Assembly (NCBI GenBank): GCA_003427395.1
Contig: BFEA01000018.1
Span: 2,841,914-2,873,892, forward strand
Direction: 5' to 3'
From: Chara braunii
Lineage: Eukaryota > Streptophyta > Charophyceae > Charales > Characeae
DNA length: 31,979 nt
In this document: piece after piece, positions 1-9,235 of the stretch
Numbering within the stretch: the stretch's first letter is position 1
Layout of the letters: each line of letters opens with the position of its first letter
The notes under the pieces: model-generated
The model's database searches: none
The model's input: only the letters and a program-made list of their open reading frames with translations
Told to the model about the DNA's origin: nothing
Position numbers and translations under genes: made by a program

Positions 1-1201
1 GCTCATTACTGTAGATTCATATGGATGAATCTGCACCAGAGTCACGGGCAGATTCACCTTCGGAAACAGGCTGCCTGTGTGCCACAACCGGAGGCGTGGC
101 CAAGCCCGCAGAGTCGAAGACGACTCGATGGGAAGCTCACGCACAGGCAGCGGGGGCACGACGCGATTTGGCCGATACAATCACGAAGTCGGGGGGGGGG
201 AAAGGAACGCGACAAAGAAGGAGTAGTAGTAGAAGAAGGAGGAGGAGGAGGAAGAGGAGGAGAAGGAGGAGAAGGAGAGGAAGAGAGTCAACGGGAGATG
301 GCGCCAACAAACAAGGAAAATGGCTAACGAGCATGACTGCGCGGCGGGGAAAAGGTAGTTGCGCGAAAAAAAGAGGCGCGTGAGCGGGAAGAAGAGTGAG
401 AGCGGGGCCAGCGAGAGTAAGCCGCGCGTGCGGGCGCGAGCAAAAGATCGCGAATGAGGTGTAGAGAGGCGCTTGCGGAGGCAGGCGAGGTAGCGCGAAG
501 GAGGTGCGCGGAGAGGCAGAAGTGGCCGTGTGCGGAGAAGTAGTGATAGAAGAAGAAGAAGAAGAAGAAGAAGAAGAAGAAGAAGAAGAAGAAGGAGAAG
601 GAGAAGGGGGGAACGTAGAAGAAGTGAGATGCGCGAAGAAGAAGAAGAAGAAGAAGAAGAAGAAGAAGAAGAAGGAGGAGGAGGAGGAGGAGGAGGAAAA
701 TGAAACGGGAGGGGATATCATCGTGCGAGAGAAGAAGTCGTGGAAAGAGAGAGTAAAAGAAGAAGAAAAAGAAGGAGGAAGAAAAAGAAGAAGAAGAAAA
801 AGGGGGAGGAGGAGAAAGGAGAAGGTGCAGAGAATAATACTCACCTGGCCATGTCGCAGTCGATGGCCTCGTGAGGTGGGATCGTCGTCCGCCCGACTGT
901 ATTGGAGAGCGTGCTTGCGTTTGTCAAGCCCCGTATGCTGCAGCGTGATGCAACGGGGAGCATCGAGTGTCGATCACGACGGCAACGAGGGAGTGAGAGA
1001 GAGAACAGGTAAGTCCTCAATCTCGCGGCTCACTCTCCAACACTATCGATGACCAAAACGAGGTAGATAAATAAACAAGTAAATAAATAAATAAATAAAT
1101 AAGCAAATAAATAAAATAAAATAAAATAAATGAATGAACCTAACGCTAAAAACAGGGAAGATACATTACTATTACATATGTGTGTGTGTATGTGCGCGTG
1201 T
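1..1201 (+). repeat. Left arm (A) of a 1.2-kb inverted repeat pair
   Basis: This block is the reverse complement of 14050-15305, apart from length changes in the purine-rich microsatellites. Base 1 pairs with 15305, so the repeat may continue beyond the window. Homology stops at 1201, where this copy passes into RT-derived sequence while the other copy continues into a CA/GT tract and block E. It contains GA-rich and GAA-rich runs (about 200-290, 549-593, 635-690, 740-830), an AAAT-type run (about 1070-1131), and a good splice-donor-like AG/GTAAGT at 1009-1014. Long reading frames across it on both strands are low-complexity Glu/Lys/Arg or Ser/Phe/Leu translations of these triplet runs, and I do not accept them as genes. 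Confidence 0.9.
549..690 (+). repeat. (GAA)n/(GGA)n microsatellite
   Basis: Two GAA runs, about 549-593 and 635-675, are separated by a GA-rich spacer and followed by a GGA run. On the other strand this is TTC. The matching region of the inverted copy (about 14578-14745) has different run lengths, as expected for slippage. Confidence 0.9.
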
Positions 1202-1205
1202 CTCC

Positions 1206-1836
1206 AAGGGTAGGATTCCAAGAAAATAGATAAAATTATGAACTGGCCTTTGCCCCTTAAAAGAGTGACGAATGTCAAAAGTTTCTTGGGTGTCTGCGGA
1301 TTCTGGAAGATTTCCATCCCTCATTTTGCTACCCTTGCAGAGCCTCTACGAGAGATGGTGAGACAAGGGGCTGACTTATCATGGACAGCGAAAAGACAAG
1401 CTGCTGCTGAAACCCTACAAAAAAATTTAAAGGATGGGGGAGTAGTGTTAGGAGTATCTTTCTATGATGATAAACAGGGGAGACCCTTCATTATCGAGGC
1501 AGATGGAGAACCGGTAGCTCTTGGGGGTGTACTTATTCAAAAGGATCAAATTGGAAAAGAGCGACCTCTGAGATTTGAGAGTAGAGCTCTTAATTTGACA
1601 GAGAGAGGTTACATCCAGTTCAGGAAAGAGTTACTGGTCATCATCCATTGTCTCAGGTGCTTCAGACACTATGTGCTTGGAAGGAGATTCATCCTGAGGA
1701 CTAATGCATCTGCTGTGATTGGTGCCATTAAAAAACATCAACAAGTAGATCCAACAGTAAGCAGGTGGATTGCTTTCATTTGAACTTTTGATTTTAAATT
1801 GAAAAAGATTTCTACTGAAAAGGACAAGGCAGATGG
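1206..1836 (+). pseudogene. Ty3/gypsy pol fragment: RT C-terminus and RNase H (decayed)
   Basis: The reading frame starts abruptly inside reverse transcriptase, just upstream of KKIDKIMNWP, and has no true start codon. The first residues (VKSFLGVCGFW, then AEPLREM) match the RT thumb/connection region that follows the palm in Ty3/gypsy elements. RNase H follows: FIIEADGEPVALGGVL holds the first catalytic Asp and RKELLVIIHCLRCFRHY holds the Glu. LRTNASAV sits where the family normally has RTD, so the Asp there reads as Asn. A TGA at 1781-1783 interrupts RWIAFI-TFDF, where the family usually has an aromatic residue. The homology continues to KADGS near 1830, then shifts frame. Family assignment is firm; the element is certainly inactive. 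It lies directly after inverted repeat A. Confidence 0.85.
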
Positions 1837-2200
1837 CTCCACGTTTTTATAAATGGAGCTTATGGCCTGAAGAGAGAGATAGTTGGGGAGAAAACCCCGA
1901 AGCTTATGTTTATGAATTAATTCTTGAAAAAGAAGAGGAAGAAGAGCAAAACGATTTGTATGTCAAGATCAGTGCAGCAGCTGTAGCTGCCCATGAGGCT
2001 GGAAAAAGTTCTGGGTCAAAAAATGAGGAAGGTAAAAAGAAAGGGGAAGATAAAAGAAGAGAGGAAAAATATCATTCATCTTTGAAGAATATGATACGGA
2101 TTACCGGAAGATTGAAAAAAAAATGGAAAGAGGACAGCTAAAGGAATACTACTGTTAAAAATCAAGAAAAAAATTCAGGTTAAAGAGAGGTCATCTCTTA
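1837..2200 (+). pseudogene. pol linker between RNase H and integrase, frameshifted
   Basis: An open stretch at 1833-2141 is in a different frame from the RNase H before it and the integrase after it. Those two share one frame, so two compensating indels are implied, near 1830 and between 2141 and 2200. The translation is highly charged (PRFYKWSLWPEE, then EKEEEEEQ, then a Lys/Glu-rich tail). That resembles the variable, acidic tether found in this position in gypsy polyproteins. It has no recognisable catalytic motif. Confidence 0.6.
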
Positions 2201-3379
2201 GTGGATGGCAAGGGAGGATTGCCTTCACTAAGGGTGGTCTGTGGAAAAGAAAGACAGTTAGAAATAATTGTTGCTCTACATGAGGGGGTTGCTGGTGGCC
2301 ACAGGGCTGCTGAAGCAACCTACTCTAAGACAGTCAGACTTGACTACTGGCCTGACATGAGAGACATGATTTACAAATTTTGTAAGTCATGTGTGCTATG
2401 TCAAAAGAGATATACAACAAGGATGATTGAACCTTTATTTCCTACTATTCTAGTGTAGCCAGGCAGTCGAGTTCATTTGAATCTCATCACCATGCCCTTG
2501 GGTAAGAGAGGGATGAAATACGTATTGAACATGAGGGATAATTTATCTGGTTATATCGAGACAAGGACTCTGAAAAGGAAAACAGTCGAACAAGTGGTTG
2601 ATTGGATAGAGGAGATCTATCTTAGATATCCCTTTATCAGAGAGTTTGTCTCAAACAGGGAGTCAAAATTCAGAAACGAGATTGTAAGAAGAACCACTTG
2701 CAGACTTGGTATCAGAATCCGGTATGTAACTACTTATCATCCTCAAGCGAATGCGCCGGTTGAGAGAGGTCTCACGACCCTGAAAGATTCATTGGCTAAG
2801 TGGTGTGAAGAAAATCTCAGTAACTGGCTAAAAGTGTTAAGGGCTGCAGTTTATGCTGACAATATCACAGTTAAGAGAACAACTGACTATGCTTCATTTA
2901 CTCTGTGGTACGTTCGTTATGCTACTTTGCCTATTGAGAACATAATCAGGACTTGGTCGAGTCAGGAGAGTGACAGAGTATATTCCATTTCAGAGTTACT
3001 TCATATCAGATTGACACAAATATCAGAGGTTGACCAAGCAGTAATGGATGGTGCAGAGAGAATGACAACGAGCAGATTGTCAGACCAAGAGAGATGAAAC
3101 AAGAAGAGGTACATAAGGAAAGAGAAATTAAAGATTGGTGACATTGTCCTCTTGTTTGATAACTCTCCCGAGACTCAATGGACCAAACGGTTGGAGCCTA
3201 GATGGCTCGGTCCTTACAGGATTACACGAGAAGCAGAGAGCAAAGTCTATGAGATTTCAGAGTTGGATGACTCAAGAGTTCATGACATGGTGTCAGGATC
3301 AAGACTTCGTAAGTTCATCTTCAGAGACCCTGACCTAGTTCCCACAATGACTAGGAAGAAAGGAAAGAAAGGACAGTGA
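2201..3379 (+). pseudogene. Ty3/gypsy integrase (zinc finger, DDE core, GPY/F module), decayed
   Basis: One continuous frame is broken by TAG at 2456-2458 and TGA at 3095-3097. The N-terminal zinc-binding H2C2 domain is visible: LHEG and GGHR, then YWPDMRDMIYKFCKSCVLCQ. The DDE core begins VHLNLITMPLGKRG. The family consensus has Asp where this copy has Asn. The second catalytic site is FVSNRESKF, where SDRG-type sequence is expected, so Asn again replaces Asp. The third residue is kept in HPQANAPVERGL. The C-terminal GPY/F module is RWLGPYRI, followed by SRLRKFIFRDP. With two of three catalytic residues altered plus stops, it cannot be active. Its tail from 3303 onward is duplicated at 19299. 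Confidence 0.88.
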
Positions 3380-3528
3380 TCCAGTAAGAGGACGGTTCCA
3401 AAAAATTGAGAGTAAGCACAGTGAGACAGTAAGACACTGAAAATTACTAAGGTTTGGCAGACATTGATTATTCCTGCATGATCAGTTCAATGTGTTAATT
3501 TTCACCATGTCAGGTTTGACATCAGAAA

Positions 3529-3675
3529 CTTGAGAAAAATATTCCAGATGATTTGCGTTCGTCTGAACATCTGAACTAATTTTCCTCAAGAGATAAGGAG
3601 ATCAAAGTTATTGATGCAGAGTCACAATCGATCCATGAGTATCCTACCTCTGAGCAGGGAACAACTTTACAGTGA
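3529..3675 (+). repeat. Two nested stem-loops in the post-integrase region
   Basis: The first stem pairs CTTGAGAAAA with TTTTCCTCAAG, and inside it CAGATG with CATCTG. The next, starting about 75 bp later, pairs AAAGTT with AACTTT, with CAGAG and CTCTG inside. Both are preserved in C2, apart from changes in loops. Some short pairs are expected by chance; it is the nesting and spacing that stand out. Confidence 0.45.
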
Positions 3676-3807
3676 AAAGGGTGATGAAAGACCATCCTTC
3701 AGAATATTAATGCAGTATCTAGTTCAGAGAATTCATGGTTGTGATACATCAAAAGGTAATCAGTATTGATTCCTTATAATTAAAAGAGTCTGACAAGCTC
3801 AAAAAAG

Positions 3808-3965
3808 TTCAGCTCTATTTGATCAGAGAGTTGTCACTAGAGACTTCTTGCCGGCTAAGTTGCCTGTTCGAGAAAACTATCAAGAAGCTGGGCATACAGA
3901 GGTTCAACCCTGTTTGACCAGAGAGTTGTCAACTGGGGGACTTCGTGTTTCTTGGCTAAGTTGCC
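3808..3965 (+). repeat. Two tandem copies of a 95-bp repeat
   Basis: Units starting at 3808 and 3903 share CAGAGAGTTGTCA, GACTTC and GGCTAAGTTGCCT. Intervening bases differ. The second unit also has a short perfect palindromic stem, AGTTG with CAACT. The same pair occurs in C2. Confidence 0.7.
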
Positions 3966-4018
3966 TACCTTCAATTTCAGACGAGGGAATGAACCTCTAT
4001 GGAACTAGTATCTCTATG

Positions 4019-4194
4019 CTTTCTTGAGGTTGATGGAAGGTCTCTTGGAAGTACTCTCACGTGAGGGAAGGGACTCCTCTAGGATCCGCATTTTGTATTC
4101 CCTAAGGCTGAAGGGAGGTCTCAAGGGAATACATTATCGACTGTTGCTTGTTGCTGTTCAGTGCCTCTTGAGACAGAAGGGATATCTCTTAAGA
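4019..4194 (+). repeat. Three hairpins with conserved loop and varying stems
   Basis: Loops resembling TGAAGGGAGGTCTC recur at about 4029, 4109 and 4175. The stems around them differ. CTTTCTTGAG pairs imperfectly with CTCTTGGAAG (4019-4051). TGTATTCCCT pairs perfectly with AGGGAATACA (4094-4133). TCTTGAG pairs with CTTAAGA with one wobble (4166-4194). A short reading frame over this stretch has no recognisable domain, and I treat it as non-coding. C2 has the same set. Confidence 0.6.
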
Positions 4195-4299
4195 AATGTT
4201 TGTTCTGTTATCTGGGGCATTGATGGTTTGACTGTGGGCATGAGATGTATGTTGATTGTCTGTGCTTGGAATTGCTTCTCTAACCTAAAGATGCATTGA

Positions 4300-4870
4300 T
4301 TGACGGGGCTAATCAAAACCTGACCGCAGTAGGTTGCAATCTGGTGGGGTCAGCAGGTCCCCGACGCGAGTGTCAAATTCCGTAGTTGACTTAGGCTAAG
4401 ACTCCGGGGGGCTGGTCAGTGAGGTCAAAAGGGGTCGGCTGGAACCCTACCGCAGTCAGAGGATGCAATCCAGTGAGGTTCGCCAGAGCCTGGAATTGTG
4501 GTTAGACCGGGTCCCACGTTTGAAAATCTGGGCGGGGCAGCCAACGCCCTAGGTNAAAAACTGGCGGGTGAGCCGGTTCCCGACCTTAGTGGTCAAATTC
4601 GGGTACGAGGCAGTTTGAATGGCGGGAGGTCTACTGTCATAGGGTGACCAGACCCGCTATAGTCTAGGTGTCCTGGCGAGAGTGCCAAAGGGTTGCNATA
4701 CTCGAGTAGTGGGTATGGTGNTCCTGACCTNGAGGCAGGNTGAAGGGGNTGTCAAAACNAATGGTCTAATTAGTCCTGGTTTGAGGCNGGNCGAATAAGG
4801 TATGTCAGATTGANGGGAGGTCTGTCATNCCTGGCCAGTGGTCGGCCGAAACNANGGCAATCAGTAACTC
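4300..4870 (+). repeat. G-rich degenerate repeats with undetermined bases
   Basis: No gene is visible here. ACCGCAGT...TGCAATC...GTG.GGT recurs at about 4323 and 4449, and a CCGAC...GTCAAATTC motif recurs at about 4361 and 4579, so the stretch is built from diverged short repeats. Several single N's are present at positions such as 4555, 4697, 4721 and 4731. The part near 4687-4722 (GGGTTGC then GTAGTGGGTATG) resembles 15855-15895. Confidence 0.5.
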
Positions 4871-4982
4871 TTGGGTAAAGGGACTTTTCGTTTTATTCTA
4901 CTATTTTTTTTATGGGTTTGCATTTTATTTGTTCTATTTTATTATTGTTTGGTGATTGTATATCAGGGAGTNTGCATGTTGA

Positions 4983-5215
4983 GAACTTGTGGTTTGCANG
5001 TCTAAGCAGGTTCACATGAAGTTCCCAGACCAGAGAAAGAAAAAGGGGTTTTGTATCCCCTTCTATTTATCTGAGAAGCATAAAAAATGCCTCACTCAGA
5101 TCAGGGAAAGAAAACAGGGTTTGGTATCCCCGACGGTCACTTGAGAAGTTGAGAAGACATCTCACTCAAGCCAGAGAACAGAAAAAGGGTTTGGTATGCC
5201 CTGTCCCCAGCATGA
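4983..5215 (+). repeat. Three tandem 70-bp repeats with alternating hairpins
   Basis: Units begin at about 5030, 5101 and 5171 with CCAGAGAAAG-like sequence, then GGG-TTTGGTAT-CCC, which can itself form a small hairpin. Between units are stems whose sequence differs: ATCTGAG (5069-5075) with CTCAGAT (5095-5101), and CTTGAG (5140-5145) with CTCAAG (5165-5170). An earlier stem pairs GAACTT (4983) with AAGTTC (5019). The same set lies in C2. Confidence 0.65.
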
Positions 5216-5518
5216 CGGACAAAATGAGTGTCACAAACATTGATANCAGATTGACAATACCCTCGATTTTGCGGCCAAGATGAAGGATGAGGTAACTTTC
5301 TGCTGTAAAATTTCAAACAGGAATCAGAATTTCGGAATGGCGAGAGTTCAAAGCCAACAGGAAATGAGAAAAAGAAATATAATCCTTCTTTGAATTATTT
5401 GGTGGGCGACAAGCGGCCTGGTTCACGAGGAACCTACATCCCTGGCCTTAAGGTATTCAAACTCTCAAGCCAGAAACGTTGTGAGATGTAACATTATCTC
5501 GTAAAAAAAGAGNAAAAT

Positions 5519-5989
5519 TCAAAAGTTTAAGAGAAAGTCGCGCTTGTACAGGATGTAAAAGACGGCCATGAACTCGACTTGAAGTACAGAAAGAAGAACA
5601 AAGATGTAGAGAAGGGTACAACTACTAATGTGAGAGATAGAAGAGGTTGTACATGGGACATAAGATGGAGGGACCATCACAAAAGCCCTAGTTGATGCTG
5701 GAGTTGTGGNAACTCTGGGAGAATAAGGAGGGGAAGAGGTGCTGGGTGCGCCATAGCGTGCTTCAAACTTCTTCTGAAAATATTCCATCCTCGTGGGGGA
5801 TGGGGTTCTCTCGTACCAGCCCACAAAGGGTTAGCGTTGATATGGTCTCATATGAGAGCCATATCCTCGCGTTTCCTCTTCCTCGTCCTCAGAACTAAAC
5901 TCGCGTCGTCCTCGAGCCGGTGACTCTTCGTGCGNCTTTCCCGCTCTTCCACCTTTTTCTCTTCCCTGTGCCGTACGCGCCTCAGGCAT
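5519..5989 (-). pseudogene. Arg/Ser/Pro-rich hypothetical reading frame, interrupted
   Basis: The likely start ATG is at 5989-5987, giving MPEARTAQGREKGGRAGK. A charged stretch with SSEDEEEETRGYG follows, then one in-frame TAA at 5833-5831. The same frame continues as PFVGWYERTPSPTRMEY, a Ser/Thr/Pro-rich segment, then a hydrophobic tail. Just upstream, on this strand, a pyrimidine tract ends in TTTTTCAG at about 6010, a good 3' splice-site candidate. The frame could therefore be an internal or second exon. The second copy at 21515-21985 keeps the frame and the same stop but has several amino-acid changes. I do not recognise the family. A disordered Gag-like or host protein exon are both possible. 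Confidence 0.4.
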
Positions 5990-7690
5990 GTTGTAAGACG
6001 AAGTTGCCGCTGAAAAAGAAAGTGAGAAGAAGAGGGTGCACCACAAAGGAAATCGAGACTAGGATAATACTGCAAGCAGGAGAAGCACACTATTAAGAGA
6101 GAAAGGTGACTACGGGGAGCATACGGCAATGTTACGACCTCCTGGGAAAAAGGAGAAAGAAAAGGTGAGCGACGCAATAAAAGAGAAACCAATCGTCAAT
6201 GCAAAACTGTTACGGAAACCTCACTATAGATTAGTGTGCGAATGAATGAGTCAGACTCGGTTCTCGCTGTTTTATACTACGTGCTGCTGCTTCTTTTGGC
6301 CCGACGAGGACGCTGGGCGGGGGTTTGGTATTATGTCGGACGGTGCTGTCGCGCGTGGCGGTCCTGCACCCTGCTGGGATTTATTTTCGAAGATCAACTA
6401 GTCACCACTCCAACCGTGCGCACGTGCTATACCTCTCACGACGCCCTGCGACAGGTGGGGACGTCGCGAGGTACAAATTACCTCTACTCGAGGGGCTGTC
6501 ACCACCCTCAGGTAGGCATATCCCTGCTGAGCTACCGGCCCACGTACGAAGGCTTTTACATGCCTGAGTAGAGGTAGGTCGGCCGAGGATGTTTGCTCGA
6601 TCGCTGTAGCATAAAGTGGGGTACGCTCGGTAAGACGCCTATGACTGACTCGTTAGTTATTCAGGTCGAACTTTGAGCTGACCGTCTATTCCCGCTTTAT
6701 GTTTCCAAGACACATTCTCCTTCTGACCTCTTATGATCAATGTACGGAACTTGTTACTACCAAATATATTCTACTCTACTCAACGTATGACTGATCATCA
6801 GATAGTGTATAAGACTTGATTATGAATAGCGAGTTATTACCGCTGGGAACCCTTCCCACTTTCACAAGTACTGAGTATCCAAACTCTTTACGATGTCAAT
6901 TCCAATCCAGCCCAAATCATGCACAAAACAGACCTGCACAACATAATGCAAAGACAGTTCACATGCCATGCACTAACGACGTCAACCATCAACCATTGGT
7001 ATTGTCCCTCACTCCCCAAACCATGCTTGACAGCTCTATCTTTCTTGAGATGCAAGCCCAACCCCCTCACATTTATTCAAAGGACCTTTGAGAGTGACCA
7101 AGACCATTTAGGCAAGACCATAGGTGACAGTTTTACTGACCACAAGGTTTGATTTTAGGTGTAGGTATCAAGCCAAGGTAAAAAAGTTGAATCGACAACG
7201 ACCGACCTGTTATCGAGTGATAACAGAAACTTTGAGTCCTTTATGTAGGACTTCTCCTTCAATTGCAGTAGACCAGAGCAAAGACCTGCACACACACAGG
7301 TCAACAAGGATTCAACATTCCCACTCGACTTCCCACATATTGATATCAAAGTGTCAAACCCGTAGATCTGGTTTGAGAGCTTTTGGATCAACATTTTAAA
7401 GTCTAACCCCTAACTTTTATCTTACCCTTAGTCGTCTGTCACTTCTCCTCCTTTTATTTTAAGGTGTTTCTTGCCTATGTCCTACGTCGTCTTTTAGGGA
7501 AGTTCATATTTTTCCTTCCTTCCAATTCTCGCATTTTCTCTCATGCAGGAAAGCACACTCTTTGGTGCTTATGCAGTAATCTGGCTAAAATCAACTCAAA
7601 CCAGTTGGCGGTTTCTCCCTTAGGAGTCTGTCAATGAACTAAGACTACGTGGAATCCTTTTTTGTCTAATCCTTTTTCCCTTTCTCTTCT
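5990..7690. other. Block C interval without a convincing gene
   Basis: Short reading frames occur on both strands, for example 6236-6571 on the + strand. Comparing that one with its second copy gives several amino-acid changes in only 111 codons (R to W, Y to D, F to C) and no sign of constraint. I see no domain, RNA gene or transposase. TGTTACGG at about 6208 resembles the first bases of the LTR at 17733, but nothing else supports an LTR here. Confidence 0.55.
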
Positions 7691-7699
7691 TCTTGCCCT

Positions 7700-9235
7700 G
7701 ACATACGCAAGTAGTGGGCTGATTCACCCGGGAATCTTCCACTATTTGATCAATTTCAAACAATCTGCTAGTCAGACGAATAGTCGAGTCGCCCCAACGG
7801 GAGCATTCAGTCACTCTTCATAGTCCACGAAGTCTTCATGCCATCAAACAATTCAAGCAATCATGCGCGAGTGACCGAATAACCCACAAGTGAGTATTAG
7901 TTACGATAAGTGTTTCCAAAACCCATTTCAGATTCAGGTGTCAATTTAGAGCTCAAGCTAGTAATAGGCGGCCTTCCCGGAAACCTCCTATTACTCCTTG
8001 ATCAAAGCTCAGTCTATCATCTCAAGTGTAATAGGATGACCCTACGGGAGTCACCCTACTACTTACTTAGAGTCAGACGAGTCAGGACTAAGTCAGTAGA
8101 CTTAGACAAGCCGAAGCGCCTTACTTGGTACGTTAGGGTGTAGCCAAGCAGGTTATAGGATGACTCTATGGGAGCCTCCTATATTCGGTTTGAAAGTTAC
8201 GAGATCGAACGTTAGTACTCATTTATGCCGCCTGTCAGCCATACCTAGACAAATAGTAGGATTACTCACCCGATAGTATCCCTCTACTGCCTAAACACAA
8301 TCACCATTTCTTCATTAGTAGACCTCTGAATCAAACAAATATTAGGATAACCCTCCCGGGAGTTACCCTACTACTAATTTGATGAGTAGGAGATCAGTCA
8401 ACTTTCACGGAAGCCGACCAGATTGACTTAGACTTGGGAGTTCGTGTTCTCACCCAGAAGTACTTAATTCCCTTCCTAAGTCTAGTCAAATCAAGTAATA
8501 GGAAAACCCCACGGGAGCTTCCCATAATCTGATTCAATGTTAATTAGACAAACCATTAGTAATTTAAACAAACCAACCTCTTAGTTTTACTAAAACAAGT
8601 AGCAAGGTTTACTCACCCAGGAGTATCCCCTTTATTTGGCCAAACATAATCAACTCATTCTTTCCTTGTTAGTTGATCCTCAGATAAAACAAAGTATTAA
8701 GATAACCCTCCCGGGAGTCACCTTAATATCAGTTTGATGCGTAGGAGATCAAGATCATTTTTAGGTTAGTCGTCCTGATCGTTCATTTGTTCTTTTATGC
8801 AGTAATTGAGCAAAAGGTATTGTTGACTTACACGGAAGTCGCACAGATCGACCTAGACTTAGGAGTTCGTGTACTCACCCGGGAGTACTTAATTTTCATT
8901 CCAAGGCTAGTCAGATTAGTGATAGGAGAACCCCACGGGAGCCTCCCATTACCTCTGCTTTTGTTAGTTGTTTAAAAACGTGTACCCCACGTTGAGTACC
9001 GGATTAGTCATGCTTTGATTAATCACTTGAAGACATGTACTCCACGGGAGTACCGGATTAGTCTTGGATTTAGCTGGTAAGTCAACAGAGAAGACGCACG
9101 GTATCTTCTCGTCATCAATGTATGCATGTCAAAAGTCAACTAGTTAGGTGGATGGCTGGGTAGTTTGCACGACGAGTACCCTTTTAGTCATTCCATGCAG
9201 GCAGTTTGACAACCCCAACGGAGGCCTCCATCATA
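7700..9235 (+). repeat. Array of covarying imperfect hairpins (about 16 units)
   Basis: Hairpins of 20-45 nt recur every 45-190 bp around a CCC-ACGGGAG or ACCCGGGAG core. Clear examples: CAAGTAGTGG (7708-7717) with CCACTATTTG (7739-7748), with GATTC/GAATC inside. AGTAATAGG (7960-7968) with CCTATTACT (7987-7995), with TTCC/GGAA inside. GTAATAGG (8028) with CCTACTAC (8055), with TGAC/GTCA inside. TATAGGA (8154) with TCCTATA (8177). The perfect palindrome CTCCCGGGAG (8353-8362), with TAAC/GTTA outside. GTACTC (8871) with GAGTAC (8883). GTACTCC (9037) with GGAGTAC (9047). Stems differ but stay complementary. A higher-order period of about 350-425 bp is visible: 8264 matches 8611, 8348 matches 8703, 8440 matches 8865, and 8505 matches 8929. 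No gene is seen in the stretch. Confidence 0.75.

Larger units (their letters stand above)
3303..8791 (+). repeat. Block C, first copy of a 5.5-kb direct repeat
   Basis: This block aligns with 19299-24788 at an offset of 15996, rising to 15997 after a 1-bp indel between about 7070 and 7124. Differences are sparse substitutions in the stretches I compared. It starts inside the integrase GPY/F region at GACTTCGTAAGTT and ends at TTCATTTGTT. The first copy then continues with unique sequence and the second jumps into inverted block E2. Most of it has no convincing gene. Internal features are listed separately. Confidence 0.95.

Noticed and set aside
137-1052. Long reading frames rich in Ser/Phe/Leu or Glu/Lys/Arg, and their mirror at 14181-14982
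   Set aside because: They are translations of GAA/TTC and GGA/TCC runs, open in several frames on both strands, with run-length differences between copies.
4024-4299. 91-codon frame after integrase, longer in C2
   Set aside because: It lies over the hairpin repeats, its start differs between copies only by a stop change, and no domain is seen.
6208-6240. Second LTR start at TGTTACGG
   Set aside because: Only eight bases match the LTR at 17733, and no PBS or matching end follows.
6236-6571. 111-codon frame present in both C copies
   Set aside because: Several radical amino-acid differences between copies, an overlapping frame equally open, and no domain.
7700-9235. CRISPR-like array
   Set aside because: Repeats are imperfect with varying stems, spacers are irregular (45-190 bp), there are no cas genes, and the context is eukaryotic.
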